From: Myxococcales bacterium | GTDB lineage: Bacteria > Myxococcota_A > Polyangia > Polyangiales > Polyangiaceae | DNA: 64,000 nucleotides | Assembly: GCA_016703425.1 (NCBI GenBank) | Contig: JADJCA010000007.1 | Span: 310,001 to 374,000 of the forward strand | Direction: 5' to 3' | Shown: in pieces, positions 20,598 to 28,139 of the stretch | How positions within the stretch are numbered: position 1 is the first letter of the stretch | Layout of the letters: every line of letters starts with the position of its first letter | Program-made: the position numbers and the translations under genes | The notes under the pieces: generated by a model | Seen by the model: only the letters and a program-made list of their open reading frames with translations | Told to the model about the DNA's origin: nothing | Database searches by the model: none

Positions 20598-21358
20598 AGC
20601 TCATCCAGACCTTCTTTCCCGCTGCCACGCAGGGCTCTGCCGACTCGCGCATGAGCGAGATAACCGACGAGGCAGTGCTGGCCGAGTCCAGCGGCGGCTT
20701 CCTCGACGTTGTGGCCATTGACGAAGGAGGAGGAGGTTGGTTCGACCCCTCTGGCGGACTCGGCTTCGACCCCGCCGGTGACCTCGGCTTCGATCCCGCC
20801 GGTGACCTCGGCTTCGATCCCGCCGGTGACCTCGGCTTCGATGCCGCCGGTGATCTCGGCTTCGATCCTTCCGTGGACCCATCGCAGGACGTGACGGACG
20901 AGCCATTCGTTGCATCACTCGACATCGATCCGAACGACGCTGGCGCCTACAACTCCGCCGGTAGCGTTCACGTCGAGCCCGATCCGCTGCCGCCCGCCAC
21001 GGAGCCCTCGATCACGCAAGACCCGCAGCGCGGGGTCTACGTCATAGGCGGCAACAACCCGTGGGCCGACGATGGCCCTCGCACGCCGACGTCGGCGCCG
21101 GAGCGTGCGCCGGAGCGACAGCCCTACCATGATCCGGTTTACGACCACACGCCCTCCGCCGACAGAGAGGTCGGCTACGCGGTGCTCGGCTACGCTCTGT
21201 CGCAGGCTGGCGGTGCGTTGGGCGCAGTCGTTGGCGGCCCCGTCGGCGCCGCGGTGGGCGGGGCGCTCGGCCGCTGGGCAGCGAACGAGCTCATCGAGCG
21301 CGCCGACCTGTCCAACAACGACAACCTAGGCAACATGGCCGACGTGGTCGCCCCCTGA
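20594..21358 (+). CDS. Double-glycine-leader precursor protein, cassette 1, with octapeptide repeats and glycine zipper
   Basis: The 254-residue protein has an N-terminal leader ending EITDEAVLAESSGG, which fits the bacteriocin-type double-glycine leader pattern and matches the leaders at 22002 and 26740. After the cleavage point come an acidic, Gly-rich region with 5.5 copies of the octapeptide FDPAGDLG and a Pro-rich linker. A hydrophobic glycine-zipper segment (QAGGALGAVVGGPVGAAVGG) follows and could span or insert into a membrane. Known double-glycine leaders are cut by C39 peptidase ABC transporters during export; none is in the window. It is translationally coupled to A1. The secreted product, toxin, signal or structural, is not known. 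Confidence 0.72.
   Translation: MKLIQTFFPAATQGSADSRMSEITDEAVLAESSGGFLDVVAIDEGGGGWFDPSGGLGFDPAGDLGFDPAGDLGFDPAGDLGFDAAGDLGFDPSVDPSQDVTDEPFVASLDIDPNDAGAYNSAGSVHVEPDPLPPATEPSITQDPQRGVYVIGGNNPWADDGPRTPTSAPERAPERQPYHDPVYDHTPSADREVGYAVLGYALSQAGGALGAVVGGPVGAAVGGALGRWAANELIERADLSNNDNLGNMADVVAP
20741..20872 (+). repeat. 24-bp tandem repeat, 5.5 units, in precursor gene
   Basis: Units start at 20741, 20765, 20789, 20813 and 20837, with a half unit at 20861. Each encodes FDP(A/S)G(D/G)LG; units 3 and 4 are identical at the DNA level, indicating recent duplication or slippage. Copy number is likely to vary between strains. Confidence 0.9.
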
Positions 21359-21595
21359 ACGGCGCGGCGCGGAGGAGCGGTGACGCCGACTTCGCGGAGA
21401 CGCTGCGGGCCTGGCACCGCCACGGCCGCCACGATGGTGCCGACCCCTTGGGGCCGCGCCGAAGAGCCGACGTTCGGCGGAGTGGCGCCTGTTGGAGACG
21501 TGATCGCCGCCCGGAGGTTCGAGATTAGCCCTGTGCGGCAACGTACCGCCGCGCGCGGCAATCACCCCAACGAGGTGCTCAGCTCAACTGTGTAC
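21359..21595. other. Gap between cassettes 1 and 2, no gene supported
   Basis: The stretch from the B1 stop to A2 is 377 bp. Its second part holds the regulatory elements listed separately. In the first 240 bp I see no reading frame with a convincing start, ribosome-binding site or recognisable product, and no clear terminator with a T-run. Confidence 0.5.
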
Positions 21596-21636
21596 GCAGC
21601 CGGTCCAAGTTGTACCGCGGGCGTTCGGTACGCCCG
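21596..21636 (+). promoter_or_regulatory. Conserved upstream activating element, cassette 2
   Basis: GCAGCCGGTCCAAGTTGTAC and following bases repeat the block at 20239 (19 of 22 identical). The inverted repeat here is GTACCG-N8-CGGTAC (21612-21631). Its centre is about 71 nt upstream of the -12 GC of the promoter at 21679, nearly the same spacing as in cassette 1. Confidence 0.6.
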
Positions 21637-21678
21637 GCGCAACGCCTATTTGGGCTGAAATTTGGTCGCTTTGCGCGC

Positions 21679-21694
21679 TGGCGCGTCAGCTGCA
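21679..21694 (+). promoter_or_regulatory. Sigma-54 (-24/-12) type promoter, cassette 2
   Basis: TGGCGCGTCAGCTGCA has the invariant GG and GC with correct spacing and differs from the consensus at two defined positions, one of them shared with the cassette 1 element. It lies 41 nt upstream of the A2 start. It would drive A2, B2 and the coupled enhancer-binding-protein gene. Confidence 0.68.
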
Positions 21695-21735
21695 CTGAAG
21701 TTTTCCGTCGCGCCGGCGACGCACCAGGCCCTCCC

Positions 21736-22005
21736 ATGACCCCCAACGCGCCCTTCGACACGACCATCCTTGCACTTGTGCCGTCGCCGGCGCGACGCGG
21801 GCGCGACCTCACGACGGAGGAGCACGACGAGCTCCGCGCCTGGCTCTCCCAGGTTCAGCGTCAGATCTTGGCGCGCCTGGGCGGCCACCGCGATGCTCCC
21901 GCCTCGCAGACTCGCGTCGTAGCCAACGGCAGCGAAGCCAACGCACTTGCTGAAACAGTCTCACCGCCCGCCCGCGCCACCCGGACACGAGGGAATCAGC
22001 CATGA
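21736..22005 (+). CDS. Small family-A protein of double-glycine peptide cassette 2
   Basis: The 89-residue protein is paralogous to the one at 20373. Both start with a DTT(L/I) and Pro/Arg-rich segment, then share the helical core TTEEHDELRAWLSQVQRQIL and LARLGGHRDAPASQ. The C-terminal 30 residues differ. No signal peptide or membrane helix is present. Its stop overlaps the start of the short precursor B2 (ATGA, 22002-22005). The repeated A-then-B order suggests that A acts on, or protects from, its B partner. The family is not known to me. Confidence 0.68.
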   Translation: MTPNAPFDTTILALVPSPARRGRDLTTEEHDELRAWLSQVQRQILARLGGHRDAPASQTRVVANGSEANALAETVSPPARATRTRGNQP

Positions 22006-22139
22006 GGACGAGAATCTCCAATTGGGAGCCCACCGCAAACGGCCATGCCTTGATCGAGATCACCGACGATGGACTCCTCGCCGAGACCACAGGTGGCGAC
22101 GATGGTGAGTGGTGTGATGGGAGCGTGTCGAGTCTATGA
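22002..22139 (+). CDS. Short double-glycine-leader peptide precursor, cassette 2
   Basis: This is a 45-residue gene, overlooked by usual length cut-offs. The leader ends IEITDDGLLAETTGG, almost the same as EITDEAVLAESSGG at 20594. The predicted mature peptide is only 13 residues (DDGEWCDGSVSSL) with one Cys and four acidic residues, small enough to be a signal or a modified peptide. A GAGGGA ribosome-binding site precedes ATG 22002. The gene overlaps A2 by ATGA at its start and the FHA regulator gene by ATGA at its stop (22136-22139), so three genes are linked by 4-nt overlaps. Confidence 0.65.
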   Translation: MRTRISNWEPTANGHALIEITDDGLLAETTGGDDGEWCDGSVSSL

Positions 22140-23867
22140 CACCCCCTAGCCCTGCACCCGTGCAAGCGCGGGAAAGCCTCCGCGAAGAGACCGCCCATCG
22201 CTCCCCTTGTGACCTGCTCCCCGCCCGAGAGATAATCACTCCCTTGAACGCTCCCGCCCACAGAGTCGACGCCCCCCCGGCACCGAGCCCCCTTCGGAGC
22301 CTGCGCCTTCTCGTTGGGGGTCAAACCATCGAGGTCGCCTCACTGCCGCACCAGGGCCGTTACGTCCTGGGTCGCGGCACCGAGGCGCAAGTGGTCGTGA
22401 GAGACAGCACCGTCTCGCGCCTTCACGCGGCGCTCACGTCCGGTCCTTCGGGCCTATCGCTCACAGACCTCGGCAGCGCCAACGGCACGCGCATCGGTGT
22501 TCAGCCGCTCGTTCCCAACGAAGCGTGCGTTTTGCCGCTGAGCCAGCTCTTCTCCCTCGGTGACGTCATCGCCGTCGTCTACGAGGGCCCGTCGACGGCG
22601 CAGGCACGCTGGGCCGTCGGTCGCGAGGCGCTCGCCACCGATCTCGAACAGCTTCTGCGCACCAACCTCGCCGTGGGTCGCGGCAACGAGCAACCGCTCA
22701 CGGTAGGTGCCCTGCGCGGCGAACAAGTCGCGCGGTGGCTGCCCGTCGTCGTCGGCCTCGCGCCGCCCTCGGCCACCCTCGCCGTGACCGGCGAGAACGT
22801 CATGTCGATCTTGCTGCCGGGCATCCCGCGCGCCGCGGCCATCGAGTGGTTCGAGGCCGTCGCGTCGTGCCTCAAGGACGATCCCCCGACGCTCGCGGGC
22901 ATCGTCGCGACGGACATTCGAAGTTTCCCGGAGGACGGCGCCGTGCTCGTCGACCTCTTCCCCCACGAGAGCAACGAATCGACCAAGCCGCGGAAGCGTG
23001 CTCCGGCCCCCGTCGTGGCGACCAGCGCCCCGATGGCGGCCTTGTTCGAACGGGCCGACCGAGCCACCGACGACGCGCGCTGCGTTCTCATCGTCGGCGA
23101 GCGAGGCGTCGGCAAGCAACGCCTCGCGCGGCGCCTTCATGATCGATCGCCGCGCACGCAGGGCCCCTTCGTCGTGTTCGACTGCGCGGCGTTGCCGGAA
23201 GACGTCGTCGATGGCGAGCTCTTTGGCTACGAAGCCGGCGCCGTTCCGGGCACCACCACCGGCAAGGCCGGCGTCCTCGACGCGGCCCGCGGCGGCACCC
23301 TCGTGCTCCGTGAGGTCGGTGCGCTTCCCGAGCCCACACAAGTGAAGTTGCTTCGCGTCCTCGAGCAGCGCGCCGTGGTCCGACTCGGCGGCAACGGGAC
23401 ACATCCCGTCGACGTGCGCTGGATTGCGACGTCGAGCGCCGATCTGGCGACGTCGGCGACCGACGGCACCTTCTTGCCCGAGCTCTATGCGCGGCTCAAT
23501 GCCGTCAGCATGCCCGTGCCTCCGCTCCGTGAGCGACACGGCGAGATCGCGAGCCTCATCACGTTGTTCGCGGCCGGCGCCGCCGAGCTGCTCGAGCGAG
23601 CGACGCCGCGCTTCTCACCGGACGTCATCGCGACGCTCGAGCGTCAGCCGTGGCGCGGCAACCTGCGCGAGCTCCGGAGCACCGTCGAGCGGATGGTCAT
23701 CGAGGCCCGCGGCGTCATCACCGTCGACAACCTCCCGCCGGAGATGCGCGCCGCGCGGCCGCCGTCCAACCCTTAACCAAACGCGGGCGGCGCAGGTGCT
23801 CGGTATCACGCGCCGTGCGCTCGTCGGGCGCATGGAGAAGTACAACCTCCCGCGCCCGCGACGCTGA
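22136..23867 (+). pseudogene. FHA-domain sigma-54-type enhancer-binding protein, C-terminal Fis helix out of frame
   Basis: The intact frame from ATG 22136 gives 546 residues ending at TAA 23776. An FHA domain (about residues 65-140; GRYVLGRG, SRLHAAL, GSANGT) precedes a middle region and an AAA+ domain with Walker A GERGVGK and the Walker B-like strand GGTLVLREVGALP. The sigma-54 contact loop GAFTGA is degenerate (GAVPGT). The expected DNA-binding helices (NQTRAAQVLGITRRALVGRM) occur right after the stop but in the +1 frame, ending at 23867, and the helix that normally precedes them is missing. A small deletion with frameshift, or a sequence error, is likely. It is coupled to B2 by ATGA and likely part of the cassette 2 operon. 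FHA domains bind phosphothreonine, so a Ser/Thr kinase may control it. Confidence 0.75.
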
Positions 23868-23873
23868 CGCACC

Positions 23874-23896
23874 CGCCCGACGGAAGCCGCCGGGCG
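23874..23896. terminator. Possible hairpin between convergent regulator and pilQ genes
   Basis: CGCCCG and CGGGCG can pair across an 11-nt loop in the short space between two convergent genes. There is no T-run, so intrinsic termination is doubtful. Confidence 0.25.
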
Positions 23897-23914
23897 TGCG
23901 GCGACTTCGCCGTG

Positions 23915-26206
23915 TTACCGTCCGAGGGCCTCGGCGCGGTTGACGATGCGCGGCGTGAGGAAGATGACGAGCTCGTTGCGCGAATCGCTCGCGCGGCGAC
24001 GCTGGAAGAGGACGCCGAGGATCGGAATGTCGCCGAAGAACGGCACCTGATCGAGGTTGCGACCGGTGTTGCGCGTGAAGATGCCACCGATGACCGCCGT
24101 GTGGCCGTCCATGACGAGGAGATCGGTCTCGGCTTCGCGCTTCAAGATGGTCGGATCGCCACGGGCCGAGGTTTGGTTGAAGTCGGGCTCGTCTCGGTTG
24201 ATGCGAACGTGCATCGCGACGGAGCCGTCGGCGGTGACGTGCGGCTTCACGAGGAGCTGCAGCTTCGCTTCCTGGAAGGTCGTCTGCACGCCTTGGGCGC
24301 TCACCTGCGAGAACGGGATGAGCGTTCCTTGGCTGATGCGCGCGTCGCGGTTGTCGAGCGTCAAGATGCGCGGGCTCGAGACGATGCGGAGCATACCGCT
24401 CGCCTCGGCCGCCGAGAGGCGCACGCCGAGGTTGAAGTTGTTGTCGATGGAGCCGAACGACAGACCGAGCGCACCGCCTTGCCCCGTACCGACGGTGGCC
24501 GGAAGGTTCACGGCGAAGTTCGGGTTCGGGATGTTGCGCTGGAACGGCGAGAGACCGGCCGTCGGCGTCAGGTTGTCGTAGTTACCGCCGGAGATGCCCG
24601 CGCGCGACGGGAACGCGACGCCCGTGGGGTTGCCCGTGGCTTCGCTGAAGGTCGCGTCACCGCCCCACTGGATACCGACGTCGCGGAGGTAGCGGCTCGT
24701 GGCCTCGACGATGCGCGCCTCGACGAGCACCTGCGGCGTCTGCGTGTCGAGGGAGCGAACCAGCTCCTCGATGTGGTTCAGGTTGCCGGCCACGTCGCGG
24801 GCGATAAGCACGTTCGTGCGCGTGTCGACGGCGAGCGAGCCGCGCGGCGAGAGGAAGTCCTTCGCGCGCGCTTGCAGCTCGTCGGCGCTGGCGTAGCTGA
24901 CGGGGATGAGGCGCGTCTCGAGGGGCGCCAGCTCCAGCTCTTGTTTCTGTTGCGTGAGCTTGAGCTCGCGCTCCTTCTGGAGCGTGAACATCGGCGCCAC
25001 GCGAATCAGGTTCCCTTGCCGCACCATGCCGAGACCTTTGGCCTGGAGCACCACGTCGAGCGCTTGGTCCCAAGGGACGTTGCGCATGCGGATGGTGATG
25101 TTGCCTTGCACGTCGTCGGCGGTGACGATGTTGACGCGACCCACGTCGGCGAGGAGCCGAAGGATGTTGTGGATGTCGGCGTCTTTGAGATCGAGGTCGA
25201 TGCGTCGACCGGCGAAGCGGCGGTTCTCGCCGCCAACCTGGCCAGCAACACCCTGCGTGAAGCCGGCTTGAACGCCCTTCTCGGTCTCGACGTAGATCTC
25301 GGGACGAATCGAGGTCTCGATCTTCGGCACGTCGGCGGGCGCTTCTTCCCGCGCGACCGTCACGGTGCGGCGGACGCCCTTACCCACGGTCCCGGTGGGC
25401 GCGTCGAAGGCCCAGACGAGCTTGCCGTCCTCGATGCTCACGGAGCCTTGCGAGTCGCCGTCGCGCGAAACCTCGACGATGGCCGCGCTGGCCGACGGAT
25501 CGTCGAAGATGCTGATGCTCTTCACGGTGCCCTTGAGCGACGCGACGTCCATCGTGCGCTTCTCGCTCTCGGGGACGCGGGTCTTGCGGATCTCGAGGCG
25601 GAGGCGCTTGTCGGGGAGCTGCGTGACGGCGTAGGTCGGGCTTCCGCTGACGGAGACGAGGATGCGCTCGGGGCTCCGGCCGGAGCCGCGATCGAATTTG
25701 ACGTGCGAGAGCTGGCCGTCATCGGAGCCGGTCTTCGCTTGCGCGCTGCCCGGCGCCGCGTTGGTCTCGGCGGCCGGCGAGAGGGCGATGCGAAGCGTCG
25801 CGCCGTCGGGGCGAATGCGGTAGGTGACCTTGTCTCTAAGGTGAATGGTGAGGCGCGTGGAGCGCGCGTCCCCTTCCCCGAAGGTCGTGGCCATGACCCC
25901 GCCGACAACGCCGGTCTTCGGCGTGACGGCTTCGATGGCCTTGGCCGTGTCGGTGCCGGCGAGGTCGACGAGCAGACGCTTGCCGCCTCCCTCGAGGCGG
26001 GCGCTGTAGGTCGAGCCCTGCGTGCCAACGACGACGATCTCCTGAGCGCCGTCGCGCGTCTCTTCGACGCGCACTTCTTTCAGGTGATTCGGCGCCGGTG
26101 CCGCGCTCGCGCTGATCGCGTAGAGGGGCAGTGCAGTTGCCAACGTGAACGCGGCGGCGCGACGGGCCATCCAGCGGACGAGAGCAACGTTGGGGCTACG
26201 CTTCAT
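23915..26206 (-). CDS. pilQ: Type IV pilus secretin PilQ
   Basis: The 763-residue protein starts at ATG 26206 (GGAG upstream); a longer in-frame extension is shadow. Signal peptide MKRSPNVALVRWMARRAAAF is followed by two AMIN-like beta domains (about residues 35-300), an STN/N0 domain (IDLDLKDADIHNILRLLADV) and N1-like KH folds. The secretin core shows VSSPRILTLDNRDARI, VPFFGDIPILGVLFQ and RNELVIFLTPRIV near the C-terminus. It forms the outer-membrane pore for type IV pili, used for twitching motility. Its usual partners pilMNOP lie 13.5 kb away on the same strand, an unusual split. Promoter-like palindromes lie upstream at 26351 and 26462. Confidence 0.93.
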   Translation of the reverse strand: MKRSPNVALVRWMARRAAAFTLATALPLYAISASAAPAPNHLKEVRVEETRDGAQEIVVVGTQGSTYSARLEGGGKRLLVDLAGTDTAKAIEAVTPKTGVVGGVMATTFGEGDARSTRLTIHLRDKVTYRIRPDGATLRIALSPAAETNAAPGSAQAKTGSDDGQLSHVKFDRGSGRSPERILVSVSGSPTYAVTQLPDKRLRLEIRKTRVPESEKRTMDVASLKGTVKSISIFDDPSASAAIVEVSRDGDSQGSVSIEDGKLVWAFDAPTGTVGKGVRRTVTVAREEAPADVPKIETSIRPEIYVETEKGVQAGFTQGVAGQVGGENRRFAGRRIDLDLKDADIHNILRLLADVGRVNIVTADDVQGNITIRMRNVPWDQALDVVLQAKGLGMVRQGNLIRVAPMFTLQKERELKLTQQKQELELAPLETRLIPVSYASADELQARAKDFLSPRGSLAVDTRTNVLIARDVAGNLNHIEELVRSLDTQTPQVLVEARIVEATSRYLRDVGIQWGGDATFSEATGNPTGVAFPSRAGISGGNYDNLTPTAGLSPFQRNIPNPNFAVNLPATVGTGQGGALGLSFGSIDNNFNLGVRLSAAEASGMLRIVSSPRILTLDNRDARISQGTLIPFSQVSAQGVQTTFQEAKLQLLVKPHVTADGSVAMHVRINRDEPDFNQTSARGDPTILKREAETDLLVMDGHTAVIGGIFTRNTGRNLDQVPFFGDIPILGVLFQRRRASDSRNELVIFLTPRIVNRAEALGR

Positions 26207-26350
26207 GTGACTCGCTCCAGGTGCGCTCGCGAAGGGCGGCGCGCCAAGTGGAAGCGTAGGCGGAGGGGCCAAGCGATTCCCAGTTTGTGGCGGGCCGACG
26301 AGCGGGGGCGTCAGAGGCCTCGCGGGCGCGCGTCGTGTTTTCGCAGCGAT

Positions 26351-26362
26351 GCTTACGTAAGC
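26351..26362. promoter_or_regulatory. 12-bp perfect palindrome upstream of pilQ
   Basis: GCTTACGTAAGC is a perfect palindrome 145 bp upstream of pilQ, in the 357-bp gene-free gap between pilQ and the divergent precursor gene. It is operator-like, but no candidate protein is known. Confidence 0.3.
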
Positions 26363-26461
26363 GCCCGTGGCGCGCGCGCTGCTGAAGAACGGTTCGCGGT
26401 GCGCCGGGGGTGGACCGTGGGGATCAGTGCAACGGCGGCGTTGATGACGCGTGCCCCTTGG

Positions 26462-26476
26462 GTTGCCGGCGGCAAC
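26462..26476. repeat. Inverted repeat GTTGCC-GGC-GGCAAC
   Basis: A perfect 6-bp-arm inverted repeat with a 3-nt centre in the same intergenic gap. It could be an operator or chance in GC-rich DNA. Confidence 0.3.
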
Positions 26477-26532
26477 GCCACTCGCCGATAACGACAAGCG
26501 CTTGCACTGGATCACGAGGTATCCACGAAAAT

Positions 26533-26552
26533 ACCGCGGCAAAAGTCGCGGT
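26533..26552. promoter_or_regulatory. Inverted repeat resembling the cassette activating elements
   Basis: ACCGCG-N8-CGCGGT lies upstream of the third double-glycine precursor and resembles the ACCG...CGGT repeats in front of cassettes 1 and 2 (same 20-nt span as that of cassette 2). No matching sigma-54 promoter was found downstream of it, so the link is tentative. Confidence 0.35.
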
Positions 26553-26587
26553 TCGCTCGCGGCATGGCGGCTGCAGCACGGACCGCC

Positions 26588-26743
26588 ATGACCAACGAAT
26601 CGATGCTCAGTGATTTGGCCCCAACCCCTGGAGTGCGACGGACGTCGGTAGCGGCGAAGGGTGCTCGACAGGACTGCGCCGCACCGATTGTTTCGCCGGG
26701 CCGTCCGCGAAGGGCGCCCGCCAAGCAGAGGACGTCAACTTGA
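26588..26743 (+). CDS. Possible short coupled frame before third double-glycine precursor
   Basis: A 51-residue frame from ATG 26588 (59 from ATG 26564) ends at TGA 26743 and overlaps the next start by TTGA. This copies the A-to-B arrangement of cassettes 1 and 2, but the product is Arg/Pro-rich and lacks the TTEEHD core, so it is either a decayed A gene or not a gene. Confidence 0.3.
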   Translation: MTNESMLSDLAPTPGVRRTSVAAKGARQDCAAPIVSPGRPRRAPAKQRTST

Positions 26744-27600
26744 AGCTCACCGCAAGCGGGACACTGTCGGCGCTCGCTCCTGGGGCACTCGCCGAACTGG
26801 ACGACGCTACCCTTGGAGAGGTCACTGGCGGGTTGCGCTGGGAAGGCAACCGCGACTCGGCCAACGTCGAAGACGCCCGGACGCCGCTCGATTCACCGGG
26901 CGCCTTCGCTCGCTTCGACCGCGACCTAGACGCTTCCAACGATGCGTGGCCGGACCAAACGCCCCGCACCATCAATACGCCCGCGGAGCTCAACAATTAC
27001 GAGCGCAACGCCGAATCTTGGGCTCGCGACCAGGCCGAGATGAACCGGTATCAAGCGGAGCTTCGTGAGACCATTCTTCGCGATTCACCCTCGACGAACA
27101 CGCCGTTTCACCCCGACGTCGACGACACCATTCTCGACGCCCGCGACGCCGCCGCCCAACGGCCCGCCGCCGCGCCTGCTCCTCTCGGGAACCCAATGGG
27201 CGATCTCAGCCAAGTCGACCCTAGCGGTGACGTTGCCCTAACCGTCGCGACCTCGGGCAGCGACCTCGGCGCGGTGGGCGAGCTCACGCTCTTCACGCTG
27301 GAAGGGTACAGCGACGGCACGAGCGTCGGCGGGACGTTCACGGAGTTCACACCGTTTGCCCCAAGTCTCCCGGGCTCGCCCGATTTCATGGGTCCCGTGA
27401 ACCCGAGTGGCGACGTTGGCGGCTACATAGTGATTGAGCAGGGCGACCCGGGCACACTCTCTGACGCGGCGGCGAGCGCTGCGAGTGAAGTCGGCGCGCC
27501 AGTCGACGCCCACGCGCCCGAGGCTGGCGGCTTCGACGGCACCTTCGACGGCGGCAGCTTCGATGGCAGTGGTGGCACCGGCTTCGACCACTACTCGTGA
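26740..27600 (+). CDS. Double-glycine-leader precursor protein, third copy
   Basis: The 286-residue protein starts at TTG 26740, supported by an AGAGGA ribosome-binding site 7 nt upstream. The leader ends LAELDDATLGEVTGG, the most canonical double-glycine leader of the three. The mature region is acidic and rich in Gly, Asp, Thr and Pro, largely without Cys, with no membrane helix. It closes with Gly/Phe/Asp motifs (FDGTFDGGSFDGSGG) recalling the FDPAGDLG repeats of the precursor at 20594. This is too large for a classical bacteriocin, so it may be an exported structural or signalling protein. No transporter or modifying enzyme lies beside it. Confidence 0.72.
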   Translation: MKLTASGTLSALAPGALAELDDATLGEVTGGLRWEGNRDSANVEDARTPLDSPGAFARFDRDLDASNDAWPDQTPRTINTPAELNNYERNAESWARDQAEMNRYQAELRETILRDSPSTNTPFHPDVDDTILDARDAAAQRPAAAPAPLGNPMGDLSQVDPSGDVALTVATSGSDLGAVGELTLFTLEGYSDGTSVGGTFTEFTPFAPSLPGSPDFMGPVNPSGDVGGYIVIEQGDPGTLSDAAASAASEVGAPVDAHAPEAGGFDGTFDGGSFDGSGGTGFDHYS

Positions 27601-28139
27601 GCGATGGCGCATTGGCGTCGCGACCTCGGCGCTTCCTACATCGCGAGCCTCATGACGACGAACGATGATGGGTCGTAAACGTGCAGGCTCGTGGGCGTCG
27701 ATGGAGAACCCCGGAACGTGACAGCGTGGGCGGGCCACGATTCGTTTGCCCGCTCGATGCCCGAGGAGCGCCTCGATTCGCGAGCGAGGACGTCGGGCCG
27801 GTGAAGAGGCCGAGGCCCGCTTCCGCCACCGTCACGAGGAGCGCCTCTTCGCCACGTGCCGCTGCGAGGACCTGTAGCCGCTCCCCTCGGCCGTGGGCCG
27901 ATCCAGTGTTGGACGTTGACCCTCGTCCTGTCGCCTCGAGGCAACGATCGGCGAAGGTGGCGTCGACGTCGTGGCGCCGTTTGAGGCGCGGCGGCGACTT
28001 CTCTTCACGAGCAGGCTCGTGAGCACGCTCTAGGCGCCGCCGCGGGCGGGCGAGGCGCACAGTTCGGGATCCCGCGCGGCACGCCCCCCGGATCGCCGCT
28101 TCGCGACGCACGCGGCACGCCCGGTGCAGCGTCGCGAAC
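27601..28139. other. 539-bp stretch without a supported gene
   Basis: Open frames exist on both strands but have Arg-rich, low-complexity translations and no convincing start. A minus-strand frame contains a more protein-like stretch (GEEALLVTVAEAGLGLF) near 27800-27870 and may be a gene remnant. A sigma-54-like sequence lies at 28113 just before the next gene. Confidence 0.45.
28113..28128 (+). promoter_or_regulatory. Sigma-54-like sequence just upstream of the ADP-ribosyltransferase-like gene
   Basis: CGGCACGCCCGGTGCA has the GG/GC spacing of a -24/-12 element and misses two defined consensus bases. It ends 11 nt before ATG 28140, which would give an almost leaderless transcript. In such GC-rich DNA a chance match is possible. 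Confidence 0.3.

Noticed and set aside
20741..20872. Possible CRISPR-like array in the 24-bp repeats
   Set aside because: Units are direct, adjacent and in frame (octapeptide repeat) with no unique spacers; they are protein-coding repeats.
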